Shown: positions 18,959-29,089, counted from the stretch's first letter. The stretch: 64,000 nucleotides of DNA from Ureibacillus thermophilus (GCF_004331915.1 NZ_CP036528.1:2400273-2464272), one strand, 5' to 3'. The notes: generated by a model not told the origin, from the sequence alone. Numbers and translations are program-made.

Positions 18959-20266
18959 TTAACGATCGAGCAATTGGAAGGTAGCCATTGCTTTTCCGAC
19001 AAGGGCATCCTCATGAAATACATCGAAGTCCATTTTCACGAATTTACGGCTCATGTCCAAAATATGTGGGACGATTCTTAAAACATTATCCATTTGAATC
19101 GGTTTGATATAATATGTCGTAATATTTTCCAGCACCGCATCTCCGCGTTTTCTTCTTTTTAGGGCAATCAATCCTACTTCTGTAAGAAGCGTAGTAAAAG
19201 CGCCGTATGATACTGCACCATACTGGTTTGTCATTTGAGGCGTTACTGTGAATTCTACAAGGATGTCCTCTTCGCCGAGCACTTTCATTTCGCTTTTGAC
19301 AATATCATCAATCGTCTCGCCATGCTGCGGCTGATGTTGGGCCGTTTGTAGCGCTTTCAAAACATCTTGGCGGCTTATGACTCCTTGCAAGTATCCATCG
19401 TCATCCACTACTGGAAGCAAATCAATTCCTTCCCAAACCATGCGATGCCCTGCAGAAGCAACACTCGTTTTCATTGACACGGAAATCGGATGTTTCGTCA
19501 TCACTTTATCAATTAGCTCATGCTCTTCTTTCCCAATCACGTCTTTTACTGTGACAATTCCAACTAATTTATTATTTTTTGAAACGACTGGGAAAGCTCC
19601 ATGGGATGTATTGGCATTTAAAGCATGGAAATCTGCAACGGTTTGGCCTACTATGAGTTTTGCTGTATCTTCTAATTTCACATAAATATCTTCTATTAGC
19701 AAGATATCTTTTTTAATAAGTTGGTCGTAAATGGCACGGTTAATCATTGTAGCCACTGTAAATGTATCATAGCTGGATGAAATGATTGGCAATTCCAATT
19801 CATCAGCAAGCCGTTTATTTTCTTCCGTCGTATCAAAACCGCCTGTAATCAGTACAGCCGCCCCTGTTTTTAACGCATTGTAGTGGGCTTTAATGCGGTT
19901 TCCTACAATCAATAAGCTTCCCGGATCGGTATAGCGCATCATATCTTCAAGCTGCATTGCCCCAATGACAAATTTATTTAAGGTTTTATGTAGTCCCGCT
20001 TTTCCACCGAGCACTTGTCCGTCGACAATATTGACAATTTCTGCGAAAGTGAGGCGTTCGATATTTTCTTTCTTTTTCTTTTCAATTCGAATCGTTCCCA
20101 CACGTTCAATGGAGCTTACTAGACTCCGATTTTCTGCTTCTTTAATTGCCCGATATGCAGTGCCCTCACTTACCTGCATTTCTTTTGCAATTTGGCGAAC
20201 GGATATTTTTTCTCCAATGGGTAGTGACTCGATATATTGCAATATTTTTTCATGTTTTGTCGACAT
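18959..20266 (-). CDS. ytoI: YtoI: winged helix, DRTGG, CBS and hotdog domains
   Basis: This 435-residue multidomain protein has, in order, a winged helix (KISVRQIAKEMQVSEGTAYRAIKEAE, about 18-45), a DRTGG domain (about 75-185), two CBS repeats (about 190-310; PISVSMKTSVASAGHRM, LLPVVDDDGYLQGVISRQD) and a C-terminal hotdog/thioesterase-like domain with YGAVSYGAF. CBS domains usually bind adenine nucleotides, so a nucleotide-sensing regulator is plausible. The function is unproven. I chose the ATG at 20266 because AGGTG lies 6 bases upstream; a GTG at 20275 overlaps that site. Confidence 0.92.
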   Translation of the reverse strand: MSTKHEKILQYIESLPIGEKISVRQIAKEMQVSEGTAYRAIKEAENRSLVSSIERVGTIRIEKKKKENIERLTFAEIVNIVDGQVLGGKAGLHKTLNKFVIGAMQLEDMMRYTDPGSLLIVGNRIKAHYNALKTGAAVLITGGFDTTEENKRLADELELPIISSSYDTFTVATMINRAIYDQLIKKDILLIEDIYVKLEDTAKLIVGQTVADFHALNANTSHGAFPVVSKNNKLVGIVTVKDVIGKEEHELIDKVMTKHPISVSMKTSVASAGHRMVWEGIDLLPVVDDDGYLQGVISRQDVLKALQTAQHQPQHGETIDDIVKSEMKVLGEEDILVEFTVTPQMTNQYGAVSYGAFTTLLTEVGLIALKRRKRGDAVLENITTYYIKPIQMDNVLRIVPHILDMSRKFVKMDFDVFHEDALVGKAMATFQLLDR

Positions 20267-20334
20267 CGATATCACCTATTTTCATCGTACTTTCTTTCTA
20301 CTCCCATAGTGTACCATATTTTCAATTATGTATA

Positions 20335-20402
20335 GAAAAAAATCGAGAAAGCTGTTACGGATATTTTTCGATGAAATGGCCTTTTCCATAACGAGCTTTC
20401 TC
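20335..20402 (-). terminator. ytkL terminator
   Basis: GAGAAAGCT (20345-20353) pairs with AGCTTTCTC (20394-20402), and neighbouring bases extend the stem. On the minus strand the hairpin is followed by GATTTTTTTTC. It lies 28 bases past the ytkL stop. Confidence 0.7.
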
Positions 20403-20429
20403 TATGGTTATTCATTTCAACCGTTCGAT

Positions 20430-21110
20430 TTAAGGCAATTCTACCTTTTGCCCCGCCTCTAAAATTTGCACTTTAGCGTTTTTCACTAATTTTGCGAAAT
20501 CGTTCGGATCTTGTTTAATGAGCGGGAATGTATTGTAGTGAATTGGTACAACCGTTTTTGGTCTTAATAATTCCACTGCATATGCCGCATCTTCAGGACC
20601 CATTGTGAAGTTGTCGCCAATCGGCAAGAAAGCAACATCGATGTCATTTCGGTCTCCAATCAATTTCATATCGCCGAACAACGCCGTATCACCGGCATGA
20701 TAAATCGTTAAACCTTCTGCATAGAATAAGATTCCGCCAGGGTTTCCGGCATTAACAACTTCCGTTTCCGTTTCATAAGTGGAGCCATGGAAAGCAAGTG
20801 TATATTTTACTTTACCGAACGGGAACTGATACGCACCTCCAACGCCCATTGGATGCGCATTCACGCCTTGTTTTTGCAAATACACAGCCAATTCATTTAA
20901 GGCAACTACTTGTGAATTATTTGCTTTTGCAAGGGCAATCGTATCCCCCACATGGTCATTATGACCGTGTGTAAGCAAAATCACATCCGGCTTTTCTTCT
21001 TCCGCTTTTAAATCGGTTAAAGGGTTTCCCGTAATAAATGGGTCGATTAAAATCGTTGTACCATTTGTTTTTATTTTTACGACCGCATGACCATGGTATG
21101 AAATTTCCAT
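20430..21110 (-). CDS. ytkL: UPF0173 metal-dependent hydrolase YtkL
   Basis: This 226-residue metallo-beta-lactamase-fold protein has the zinc motif [12 protein letters not shown], a further His in AFHGST, an Asp in [11 protein letters not shown] and a last His in VPIHYNTFP. Its physiological substrate is not known. The ATG at 21110 has GGGGG 8 bases upstream; an in-frame TTG at 21116 is too close to that site. It diverges from the M24 peptidase gene. Confidence 0.9.
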   Translation of the reverse strand: MEISYHGHAVVKIKTNGTTILIDPFITGNPLTDLKAEEEKPDVILLTHGHNDHVGDTIALAKANNSQVVALNELAVYLQKQGVNAHPMGVGGAYQFPFGKVKYTLAFHGSTYETETEVVNAGNPGGILFYAEGLTIYHAGDTALFGDMKLIGDRNDIDVAFLPIGDNFTMGPEDAAYAVELLRPKTVVPIHYNTFPLIKQDPNDFAKLVKNAKVQILEAGQKVELP

Positions 21111-21238
21111 TAACAATTCCCCCTTAAATTAAATTTCATCTTCATAATTTCTACACAACCTTCCTTTTTCCTTCTTTTTGCTATACTAATACTGTAAATA
21201 TTTCGTATGTTTACAAAAACAATGTTGGAGGAAATTTC

Positions 21239-22333
21239 ATGAAAAACCGAATTGAAAAAATTCAAACCTACTTAAAAGAACAACAAATTGATTTCGCCTT
21301 TATTACAAATCCAGACAATGTTTTTTATTTTTCAGGGTTCCACTCAGATCCCCATGAAAGATTGTTAGGCGTTGCGATTTTTCAAAATAGAGAGCCATTC
21401 ATAATTTGTCCGAAAATGGAAGTGCCAGATGCAAAAGCTTCCGGCTGGCCTTATGATGCAATTGGACATGCCGATACAGACAACCCTTGGACAATCCTTG
21501 CGAAAGAAATCCAATCCCGCACAAGTGAAGTTGCAACAATCGCCATTGAAAAAGGGCACTTAACTGTTGAACGGTATGAAGCTTTATTATCATTCTTCCC
21601 TAAAGCTCGCTTTGTTTCCCTAGATCAAACAATCAACGAACTGCGGGTAATAAAAGATAACGTTGAACTAGAGAAATTAAGAAAGGCTGCTGAACTTGCC
21701 GATTATGCCATTGAAGTCGGTGTAAAAGCCATTAAAGAAGGAATGACAGAGTTGGAAATCGTTCAAATCATCGAAAGTGCCATTAAGGAAAAAGGCTATT
21801 CCATGTCCTTTGAAACAACCGTATTATCCGGCCCGAAAGCAGCCTCTCCACACGGGACCCCTGGCAATCGAAAAATTCAAAAAGGGGATTTCGTTTTGTT
21901 TGATTTAGGGGTCATCTATGAAGGCTACTGCTCTGATATTACACGCACCGTCGCCTTTGGAGAAATCAGCGACGAACAGCGGAAAATCTATGAAACGGTA
22001 AAAAAATCCAATGAACAATCCATTCAAGCTGTAAAACCGGGTGTACGCTGCATGGAATTAGATAAAATTTCCCGGGACATTATTGCTCAGGAAGGATACG
22101 GCGAATTTTATACCCATCGATTAGGCCATGGACTCGGCATCTCCATCCATGAATTCCCTTCCGTTACCGGAACAAATGAGTTGGAATTAAAACCGGGTAT
22201 GGTCTTTACCATCGAACCTGGCATTTATAAACCAGATGTGGCAGGAGTCCGCATTGAAGACGATGTGGTCGTAACAGAAGATGGGGTGGAAGTATTGACA
22301 AAATATCCAAAAGAATTAATCATTCTTCATTAA
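21239..22333 (+). CDS. M24 family Xaa-Pro peptidase
   Basis: The 364-residue enzyme has an N-terminal creatinase-like domain (residues 1-130) and a C-terminal pita-bread domain. The dinuclear metal ligands are FDLGVIYEGYCSDITRT (two Asp), THRLGHGLGISIHE (His), MVFTIEPGIY (Glu) and GVRIEDDVVV (Glu). It should cleave the bond next to proline in short peptides (aminopeptidase P or prolidase); which of the two cannot be told here. TTGGAGG precedes the ATG. It converges with ald and shares a terminator with it. Confidence 0.92.
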   Translation: MKNRIEKIQTYLKEQQIDFAFITNPDNVFYFSGFHSDPHERLLGVAIFQNREPFIICPKMEVPDAKASGWPYDAIGHADTDNPWTILAKEIQSRTSEVATIAIEKGHLTVERYEALLSFFPKARFVSLDQTINELRVIKDNVELEKLRKAAELADYAIEVGVKAIKEGMTELEIVQIIESAIKEKGYSMSFETTVLSGPKAASPHGTPGNRKIQKGDFVLFDLGVIYEGYCSDITRTVAFGEISDEQRKIYETVKKSNEQSIQAVKPGVRCMELDKISRDIIAQEGYGEFYTHRLGHGLGISIHEFPSVTGTNELELKPGMVFTIEPGIYKPDVAGVRIEDDVVVTEDGVEVLTKYPKELIILH

Positions 22334-22337
22334 AATG

Positions 22338-22380
22338 AAAAAAGCTTGTCAATCGTCGGCAAAACGATGACAAGCTTTTT
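22338..22380. terminator. bidirectional terminator between the M24 peptidase and ald
   Basis: AAAAAGCTTGTCA pairs with TGACAAGCTTTTT and an inner ATCGT/ACGAT stem continues the helix past a one-base bulge. T-runs on both strands serve both convergent genes. Confidence 0.85.
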
Positions 22381-22394
22381 CTTTTGATAAAACA

Positions 22395-23519
22395 TTATTC
22401 GTTTGCAAGCAATGTTTCTACGGATACATATTCCCGCTGCTGCGCCTCAGCAACCGCTTTGTAGACAACGTGTCCATTTAACGTGTTGATTCCTTTTTTC
22501 AATGCTTCATTTTCTAAACAAGCTTTTTTATATCCTTTATTTGCAATTTGCAATGCATATGGAACTGTCACATTTGTTAATGCCATCGTTGATGTTCTTG
22601 GCACTGCCCCTGGGATGTTCGGAACGGCATAATGAAGTACGCCGTATTTTTCAAAGACCGGTTTGTCATGGGAAGTCGGATGGTTCGCCGTAATTTCCGT
22701 GCTTCCACCTTGGTCGATGGCAATATCCACAATGACAGAACCAGATTTCATTTGTTTCACCATTTCTTCTGTCACAAGTTTCGGCGCTCTTGCTCCAGGG
22801 ATTAATACAGAACTGATAACAAGATCGGATTGTTTCACAGATTCTGCAATGTTATATGGATTGGACATCAATGTTTGAACGGAATTGCCGAAAATATCTT
22901 CCAGTTGACGCAAACGGTCTGCATTCACATCGATAATCGTTACATCTGCTCCCATGCCAATGGCAACGCGGGCAGCATTTGTACCAGCCACTCCTCCGCC
23001 GATAATCGTCACTTTGGCGCGAGGTACGCCAGAAACGCCACCTAATAAAATTCCGTTGCCTCCATTCAATTTTTCTAAGAAATGGGCGCCTATTTGAATA
23101 CTCATTTTCCCTGCTACTTCGCTCATCGGCGTTAATAGCGGAAGCGAGCCATTTGCAAGTTGCACCGTTTCATAAGCAATTCCTGTCACTTTTTTATCAA
23201 GGAGCGCCTGTGTCAATTCATATTCAGGTGCTAAATGCAAATATGTAAATAGAATTTGCCCTTCATAGAAATATTGATACTCGCTTTCTATCGGTTCTTT
23301 CACTTTCAATACCAATTCCTTTGACCAAGCTTCTTCAGCAGTACTAACTATTTTAGCACCCGCTGCTACATAATCCTCATCAGTAAAAGATGACCCAAGC
23401 CCAGCACCGGTTTCAATATATACTTCATGTCCTGCATTTGTTAAAGTAACGACTCCTGCTGGCGTCATCGCTACACGATTTTCATTATTCTTAATTTCTT
23501 TTGGTATGCCTATTTTCAT
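22395..23519 (-). CDS. ald: alanine dehydrogenase
   Basis: It converts L-alanine to pyruvate and ammonia with NAD, and is needed for alanine use and normal sporulation in Bacillus. The 374-residue length is standard. The N-terminus [20 protein letters not shown] and the active-site Lys and His region ([24 protein letters not shown]) are present. The NAD-binding fold is [19 protein letters not shown], followed by ANIPGAVP-like [18 protein letters not shown] precedes the ATG. It is a single gene. Confidence 0.97.
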   Translation of the reverse strand: MKIGIPKEIKNNENRVAMTPAGVVTLTNAGHEVYIETGAGLGSSFTDEDYVAAGAKIVSTAEEAWSKELVLKVKEPIESEYQYFYEGQILFTYLHLAPEYELTQALLDKKVTGIAYETVQLANGSLPLLTPMSEVAGKMSIQIGAHFLEKLNGGNGILLGGVSGVPRAKVTIIGGGVAGTNAARVAIGMGADVTIIDVNADRLRQLEDIFGNSVQTLMSNPYNIAESVKQSDLVISSVLIPGARAPKLVTEEMVKQMKSGSVIVDIAIDQGGSTEITANHPTSHDKPVFEKYGVLHYAVPNIPGAVPRTSTMALTNVTVPYALQIANKGYKKACLENEALKKGINTLNGHVVYKAVAEAQQREYVSVETLLANE

Positions 23520-23803
23520 TTAAAACTCCCATCCTTTTCTGAACTATTTTAAAATTTAGAATTCATCAAATTTTATTCTAACATAATATAATAAAAAATA
23601 AATTCTGTTGAAGAAATTTTCCAAAAATGGAGAATATGCAAATCTGCGAAGTTCACATTAATTTTACAAAAAAATTATTTTTTCAACAAATTTTGTTCAA
23701 GGTTTAGCGATATTTGTGAAATTTTTTGTATTTTTCTGTAATTACTATTCCCATATTCTGATAATTTGTTATAATGTTAATAAAGTTAAAGGAGGTAGGT
23801 TTT

Positions 23804-24250
23804 ATGGTAAACTACAAGAATATTGTTGTGGCTGTGGATGGTTCAAAAGAAGCTGAATACGCTTTCAAAAAAGCCATTGACATCGCAAAACAAAGCGACG
23901 ATTCTAAATTACATTTAGTAAACGTTATTGATACTCGTTCATTTGCTGCAATTGAAGCATACGACCGATCAATTGCTGAGAAAGCACAAGCATTCTCTGA
24001 AGAGTTGCTTGATGGATATAAAAAACAAGCAGAAGAAGCCGGCGTAAAAAATATTAATGTGATTATTGAATACGGTTCTCCAAAAACGATTATTACAAAA
24101 GAATTATCAAAATTAGTAGATGCAGATTTGATTGTCTGCGGTGCGACTGGTTTAAATGCGGTTGAACGTTTCTTAATCGGTTCCGTATCTGAAGCGATTG
24201 TTCGTTCTGCAAAATGCGATGTACTTGTTGTCCGCACTCCTGAAAAATAA
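23804..24250 (+). CDS. universal stress protein (UspA family)
   Basis: This 148-residue single Usp domain starts NIVVAVDGSKEAEYAF and ends with the ATP-binding signature GATGLNAVERFLIGSVSEAIVRSAKCDVLVVR, i.e. G-2x-G-9x-G(S). Members bind ATP and respond to stress or growth arrest; the exact role here is unknown. The start is the ATG at 23804, which has AAAGGAGGT just upstream; an in-frame start at 23774 lies in the promoter region. TATAAT at 23770-23775 is a likely -10 box, with no good -35. Confidence 0.93.
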   Translation: MVNYKNIVVAVDGSKEAEYAFKKAIDIAKQSDDSKLHLVNVIDTRSFAAIEAYDRSIAEKAQAFSEELLDGYKKQAEEAGVKNINVIIEYGSPKTIITKELSKLVDADLIVCGATGLNAVERFLIGSVSEAIVRSAKCDVLVVRTPEK

Positions 24251-24466
24251 TTTTTTCTATCTAAGGCTGCCTGGAAATTTTTCTAAGCAGTCTTTTTCTT
24301 TTCCCCTTCATCAATCATTTCCAATTCCCCCATATTATTTGACGGATTCGGCTGTTCTTTTCATAGCAAATTTTGTCGAAATATGTTAAAACTATTACTG
24401 GCTTTATTTCAGATAAACTATTTTTCTTTCACAATCCTTGAAATTAGAAAGAAAGAATGATTCCGT

Positions 24467-25450
24467 TTGAAAAGAATTCCTTTTTTTGATAACGCTAGAG
24501 CAATTCTCATTTTTTTAGTCGTGTTTGGCCACACAATCAGTGAATATATTGAAAATAGCAACCTTCTTGCGGATATTTATTTATTCATTTACACCTTTCA
24601 TATGCCTGCATTTATCTTGATTTCAGGATATTTTGCAAAAAAGGTGTATGAGCGAGGATATTTTAAAAAGCTCGTAAAAAAACTGATTATTCCTTATGTA
24701 TTGTTTCAAGTATTCTATACTCTTTACTATGAGTTTGTGTTCCATGATACCATCAGTTATAGTTTGTTTATCCCAAGATGGGGACTTTGGTTTTTAATGA
24801 GTTTATTGTTCTGGAATATTCTTTTATATTTCTTCGGCAAGCTAAAATATGGGCTGCCCCTTGCCATTATCTTTTCCTTATTAATAGGTTATGATGCGGA
24901 AGTTGACGAATTTTTAAGTTTGTCCCGCACCTTTTTCTTCTTTCCATTTTTCTTAGCCGGGTATCATTTAAAAGCTGAACATTTTGAAAAATTGAATTTC
25001 CGCTATCAAACAGTCATCGGCATCATTGGCGCTGTTTTGGGATTTATACTCATCGTCCAATTCGTACCTACCGACTATCGATTTTGGCTACTTGGGAAAA
25101 GACCGTATGAAGAAATTATTGACACCGTTGAATATTCTGCGCTAATAAGACTCGCAACATATGTCGTCCAATTTTTGGCTACTTTTATTTTTCTTTCCTT
25201 AGTGCCAAGAAAACAAAGCTTTCTTACTCACATCGGCCAATGCACAATGGTGATCTACTTGCTTCATTTAGCCATTGTAAGGATTTTTCAAGAGCCAATC
25301 GTAAAACAATACATCTTGGAAACAAACCAATATTGGCTTTTGGTGGTTTCTAGCTTCATCATTGTCCTTTTATTATCCCGCAAACCAGTCGTCAAAATGT
25401 TTCAACTGTCTTTACATCAAATTACTCAAATCATTAAAAGGTGCGCCTAA
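24467..25450 (+). CDS. acyltransferase family 3 membrane protein
   Basis: The 327-residue protein has about ten hydrophobic segments and the acyltransferase-3 opening: FFDNARAILIFLVVFGHT with the catalytic-type His near residue 21, then FIYTFHMPAFILISGYFAKK. Such enzymes O-acylate cell-envelope sugars or exported molecules; the acceptor is unknown. The likely start is the TTG at 24467. Its ribosome binding site (GAAAGAAAGA) is weak, and an ATG at 24457 is in another frame, so the start is not certain. It is monocistronic, with its own terminator overlapping the stop. Confidence 0.85.
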   Translation: MKRIPFFDNARAILIFLVVFGHTISEYIENSNLLADIYLFIYTFHMPAFILISGYFAKKVYERGYFKKLVKKLIIPYVLFQVFYTLYYEFVFHDTISYSLFIPRWGLWFLMSLLFWNILLYFFGKLKYGLPLAIIFSLLIGYDAEVDEFLSLSRTFFFFPFFLAGYHLKAEHFEKLNFRYQTVIGIIGAVLGFILIVQFVPTDYRFWLLGKRPYEEIIDTVEYSALIRLATYVVQFLATFIFLSLVPRKQSFLTHIGQCTMVIYLLHLAIVRIFQEPIVKQYILETNQYWLLVVSSFIIVLLLSRKPVVKMFQLSLHQITQIIKRCA

Positions 25451-25471
25451 TGGAATAGGCAGCACCTTTTT
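25436..25471 (+). terminator. acyltransferase gene terminator
   Basis: AAAAGGTGCGCCTA pairs with TAGGCAGCACCTTTT with one mismatch zone; the T-run follows. The left arm overlaps the last codons of the acyltransferase gene. Confidence 0.78.
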
Positions 25472-25494
25472 CATTTTCTCCGCACATCCCGATT

Positions 25495-26439
25495 TTAACG
25501 AGGATTGTTCAAATTATTTTCTTTCCACGTTTTTATTTTTTCAAAGAATAATGAAAGGGCCTGTTTGTTGGACAGTTTCGGTACTTTGGCAAGCAGCACT
25601 TCTTTTGGAGGGCGCAGCTGGTCGCATTTCTTTTGCAAAATAAAAATGCTTTTTTCATGCTGTTTGGATTTAAACATAGTTTCCGGCAATTGCATCACAG
25701 CCTGAATCCACGCATGCTTTTTCAAAAATTGGTGAAGCTTTTCCGCCTGTTCTGATTCAAATAAAGTAGCAGGGATTAAAAAAATTAAATATCCGCCTTC
25801 TTTTATATATCTTAGCGACTGTTCAATATATAAATGGTGTGCATAGCTCATCTCATTTTGGGCTCGCAGCTCATAATCCTTGGCTACTTCATTATTTGGA
25901 TAATAGCCAACCGGCAAATCGCAAACAACTAGATCAACCGGTTCAACAAGCAATGGTCTTAAGGCATCTTGATGATAAAGTTCGATTGGCTGTTCAATCA
26001 ATTCTGCAATTTCGCCAGCCAGTTGAATTAACAATTCGTCCACTTCCACCCCTGTTGCCAATATTTTCCCATCCAATTTATTCATAATGGTAAACATTAA
26101 ATTCCCAGTGCCTAAGGCTGGATCAAGAATGGATATCATGCCTTTTTCCAATTTTTCTTCAAATAATTGCTCAATGATAAAGGCGATTAGCAGCCCAAGG
26201 GAATCCGGCGTCATCTGATGATTTGGCTGGGAGGATTCGCGCATTCCTTTTAAAATCGCAAGCTGGATGGCTTTGCGCACTTCCTCTTTCGTTGCCACTT
26301 CCACTGGAAAAGGGTAGTCTCCATCCAAAATGCCTCTTAGTGTTGCAAGGACGGCTTCTAAATAGGTGGACTTTCCTGATTTCTCTATTTCCTCTGCTTT
26401 ATGATCAATAAACGTAAAAATTTGCTCCATCTTCTCCAT
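25495..26439 (-). CDS. ytxK: class I SAM-dependent methyltransferase YtxK
   Basis: The 314-residue protein resembles N6-adenine methyltransferase subunits. An N-terminal helical part (1-90) is followed by a SAM-binding motif ILDPALGTGNLMFTIM and the motif-IV segment CDLPVGYYP, where DLPVGYY replaces the usual NPPY. Orthologues next to ackA or tpx in Bacillus are called YtxK; the substrate is not known and it need not be DNA. The ATG at 26439 is preceded by AAAGGAAG at 6 bases. It lies downstream of tpx. Confidence 0.9.
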   Translation of the reverse strand: MEKMEQIFTFIDHKAEEIEKSGKSTYLEAVLATLRGILDGDYPFPVEVATKEEVRKAIQLAILKGMRESSQPNHQMTPDSLGLLIAFIIEQLFEEKLEKGMISILDPALGTGNLMFTIMNKLDGKILATGVEVDELLIQLAGEIAELIEQPIELYHQDALRPLLVEPVDLVVCDLPVGYYPNNEVAKDYELRAQNEMSYAHHLYIEQSLRYIKEGGYLIFLIPATLFESEQAEKLHQFLKKHAWIQAVMQLPETMFKSKQHEKSIFILQKKCDQLRPPKEVLLAKVPKLSNKQALSLFFEKIKTWKENNLNNPR

Positions 26440-26492
26440 TCTGTTCTTCCTTTCAACGAATCCCAATCTATAAAAACGAGCGAAAAATGAGT

Positions 26493-26522
26493 GTAGACAA
26501 AGCCAAACATGACTTTGTCTAC
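26493..26522. repeat. GTGTAGACAAA hairpin, copy 1
   Basis: GTAGACAAAG pairs with CTTTGTCTAC around a 10-base loop, between tpx and ytxK. The 32-base segment 26491-26522 matches the acuC/ccpA terminator hairpin (60291-60322) at 27 of 32 positions. No T-run follows on either strand, so termination is doubtful. Confidence 0.55.
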
Positions 26523-26581
26523 CATAATAAGCCCATTATAATCATAACCGAAAAATGCGAGAAAAGATATGTCCCTTTAAA

Positions 26582-27085
26582 TTAAAGAAGTTCTTTCACA
26601 GCCGCAATCGCTGCTTCATAATTTGGATGATTTGTTGTTTCTGAAACATATTCCACATAGCGGACAACGCCTTCACGGTCCACAACAAACACCGCGCGGG
26701 CAAGCAAGCGCAATTCTTCAATCACGACACCGTAAGCCTTGCCAAATGAAAGATCTTTATGGTCGGATACTGTAATGACACGGTCAATGCCTGCTGCCCC
26801 GCACCAGCGTTTTTGAGCGAAAGGCAAATCAACCGAAACCGTGTAAACAACAACATCTTCACCTAATTTGGACGCCTCTTCGTTAAAGCGGCGAGTTTCC
26901 GCGTCACAAACGCCTGTATCAAGGGATGGAACTGTTGCAAATAAACGAATTTTTCCTTCTGAATCTTTTAAAGTTACTGGAGATAAATCATTGGCAAGCA
27001 CTGTAAAATCCGGTGCTTTATCGCCAACTTTTACTTCATTGCCTAACAAAGTTACTGGTTTATTTTTAAATGTTACTTGAGCCAC
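26582..27085 (-). CDS. tpx: thiol peroxidase
   Basis: This atypical 2-Cys peroxiredoxin reduces peroxides with thioredoxin. The 167 residues carry the peroxidatic Cys60 in [15 protein letters not shown] and the resolving Cys95 in [11 protein letters not shown]. The spacing is that of Tpx. The start is a GTG at 27085 behind AGGAGGAAG. It is followed by ytxK about 140 bases downstream on the same strand. Confidence 0.97.
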   Translation of the reverse strand: MAQVTFKNKPVTLLGNEVKVGDKAPDFTVLANDLSPVTLKDSEGKIRLFATVPSLDTGVCDAETRRFNEEASKLGEDVVVYTVSVDLPFAQKRWCGAAGIDRVITVSDHKDLSFGKAYGVVIEELRLLARAVFVVDREGVVRYVEYVSETTNHPNYEAAIAAVKELL

Positions 27086-27172
27086 TAAAATCTTCCTCCT
27101 TTATTTCTACTATGTTCATCTTACTAAACAATTTCCCCACTAAGCAAATAACTGAACTTGAAAATTAAAAAA

Positions 27173-27201
27173 CCATTCAGCATCTTTTAGATACTGAATG
27201 G
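27173..27201 (-). terminator. yteJ terminator
   Basis: CCATTCAG pairs with CTGAATGG around a 13-base loop. On the minus strand TTTTTTAATTTT follows. It lies directly past the yteJ stop and ends the sppA-yteJ unit. Confidence 0.82.
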
Positions 27202-27209
27202 CCATCTCG

Positions 27210-27902
27210 TTATACCGCCTGTTCATTGGAAGGGTTTATGTCGATAATTTTTTCTTTAAAGATTTTTTGTTCGTTTTTCACATATACATTTTCATGGACA
27301 ACTATGGTGTCTGCGATAAAGTCTTGGATGCCTTTGTTTTTCGGGGCAATGACAACGAAAAGATAAGTAATCCAAATCGTATTGTTGATGAAACGGGAGA
27401 CGAATTCCCGGAACAAAACAGTTCCCCACGAAAGTTTTTCTTCCTTCAATGGCTTTACTTTAATGCCAAAAATCATTTTGCCGATTGTTTGCTGCCAGAA
27501 TTTTGTCATGAGGATGAAGTATCCATAATAGATAATTCCCGACACGATGGTAATGGGTGCATACCAATCCGAACTGAATAAATCCAAGCCGAGAAAATAA
27601 AAGATAGGCTTGATGAAAATGGAGATAATGGCGCCGACAATCAGGCCATCTGTGAGAAAGGCCCAAAAACGAATCCAAAAACCAGCCGTCTTTTCTTCGT
27701 ATTGTTCCACAATCTCCATTTCTTTTACAATGTTTCTTTCTTGCGCTTCTTCCTTTGCGTCTTCTCCATGTTCCGCTAAAGGCTTTGTCTTTATTTCTTT
27801 CTCATTGGAAGATGTGCCAAGCGCTTTTTCCTGTTCAACAACATTTTCTTCATTTGTTTCATGGGCAGAAGTTTTCCGTTCATTATCTGGATTGATCGTC
27901 AT
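27210..27902 (-). CDS. yteJ: RDD family membrane protein YteJ
   Basis: The 230-residue protein has a charged N-terminal tail of about 70 residues rich in Glu and Lys, then an RDD domain: AGFWIRFWAFLTDGLIVGAI (with the Arg-Asp pattern), a second segment near 115-140, and TIGKMIFGIKVKPL. In Bacillus, YteJ is encoded with SppA and acts as an inhibitor of it; I take the same role here by context. AAGGAGGG precedes the ATG. It lies 13 bases after sppA, so they form one operon. Confidence 0.9.
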   Translation of the reverse strand: MTINPDNERKTSAHETNEENVVEQEKALGTSSNEKEIKTKPLAEHGEDAKEEAQERNIVKEMEIVEQYEEKTAGFWIRFWAFLTDGLIVGAIISIFIKPIFYFLGLDLFSSDWYAPITIVSGIIYYGYFILMTKFWQQTIGKMIFGIKVKPLKEEKLSWGTVLFREFVSRFINNTIWITYLFVVIAPKNKGIQDFIADTIVVHENVYVKNEQKIFKEKIIDINPSNEQAV

Positions 27903-27915
27903 ATTTCAGCCCTCC

Positions 27916-28926
27916 TTAATTTTGGCCATACAAATACATTAATCGAGGTGAATCATAAGAAGACATTAATTTTGTCAGCATCCGTTCTTCAGCTGAAGGG
28001 CCAAAGATAGTGCCCAATTTACTCATAAATAAAGATGTGAAAGTACCGAAATCCCGGTCATATTCAAACAATTCAGCATCTTCCAATCCATAATCTTCTC
28101 TTAATGACTGGATGGCCTCCTCAAGGCTTCCCAGTTCATCCACCAACCCGGCTCTCATCGCTTGGCTGCCGCTTAAAATTCGTCCATCAGCAATTTTCTT
28201 CACATCTGCTTCAGAGATGCCCCTACCTTGTTCTACCACATCCACAAATTCCTCATATGATTCATTAATCATTTCTTGAAGCATTGCTTTTTCTTCATCC
28301 GTAGCAGGTCTCGTGCCATTGAACATATCTTTATGTTCGCCAGATTTGATTGTTTCAAATTCAATTCCTAATTTATCTGCCAGTTCTGAATAGTTGTAGC
28401 TTTGCATAATCACGCCGATGGAACCTGTGATCGTTTCGCGATGGGCAAAGATTTTATCTGCAGGGGCGGAAATATAATAACCGCCTGAAGCTGCCATTGA
28501 ACCCATGGAAACGTAAATCGGTATTCCTTTTTCTTCTTTAATTTGCACTAATTTTTTATGAATCTCTGCTGATTCAATGACTCCACCGCCTGGAGAATCA
28601 ACAGATAATACAACGCCTTTTACTGTATCATCCTCCAAAATTTGTTCCAAAGATGCAAGAAACATTTGGTGGTCATATCCCACTGCTGACCAAGGCGTGC
28701 TTGACCCGACATCCTGAATAACTCCATCAACTGTCAGTAAAGCAATCCGTTCATTAAAAGAGCCCGGTTCAACAACTGTTTCCGTCAATTGGGATTCAAG
28801 TTCTACAAAAGAATCAAATCCGCTGAATAAGTTCGTTTTCACAATAACCATTAATGTATTGACTCCAATTGATATAATGAGCAAAACTATTGCTGCAATG
28901 AGAGCAGCCCACCTTTTTATATTCAT
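27916..28926 (-). CDS. sppA: signal peptide peptidase SppA
   Basis: This membrane-anchored serine protease digests leftover signal peptides and in Bacillus helps resist lantibiotics. It has one N-terminal membrane anchor (about residues 5-26), then a single ClpP-like domain. The catalytic Ser lies in SMGSMAASGGYY and the Lys in ETIKSGEHKDMF; DSPGGGVIESAEIH shapes the substrate groove. The start at 28926 (336 residues) follows GGAGG by 8 bases; the in-frame ATG at 28944 overlaps that region. It is operonic with yteJ. Confidence 0.96.
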   Translation of the reverse strand: MNIKRWAALIAAIVLLIISIGVNTLMVIVKTNLFSGFDSFVELESQLTETVVEPGSFNERIALLTVDGVIQDVGSSTPWSAVGYDHQMFLASLEQILEDDTVKGVVLSVDSPGGGVIESAEIHKKLVQIKEEKGIPIYVSMGSMAASGGYYISAPADKIFAHRETITGSIGVIMQSYNYSELADKLGIEFETIKSGEHKDMFNGTRPATDEEKAMLQEMINESYEEFVDVVEQGRGISEADVKKIADGRILSGSQAMRAGLVDELGSLEEAIQSLREDYGLEDAELFEYDRDFGTFTSLFMSKLGTIFGPSAEERMLTKLMSSYDSPRLMYLYGQN

Positions 28927-29017
28927 CTTTTCAACCTCCTCCATATTACATACGTTTTACCAATCCAATTGTTTCAAAAATTTATAAAATTATTCTGTTC
29001 TTGTATAAGATTACATG

Positions 29018-29060
29018 AAAAAAGGCATTCAGAAAATGAACTTTTTCTGAATGCCTTTTT
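29018..29060 (-). terminator. terminator after the acyl-CoA synthetase gene
   Basis: AAAAAGGCATTCAGAAA pairs with TTTCTGAATGCCTTTTT around a short loop. The T-run on the minus strand lies about 40 bases past the mbcS stop, so it separates that gene from sppA. Confidence 0.82.
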
Positions 29061-29089
29061 GATTTATTGATGGACGGAAAAGGTGTGAA

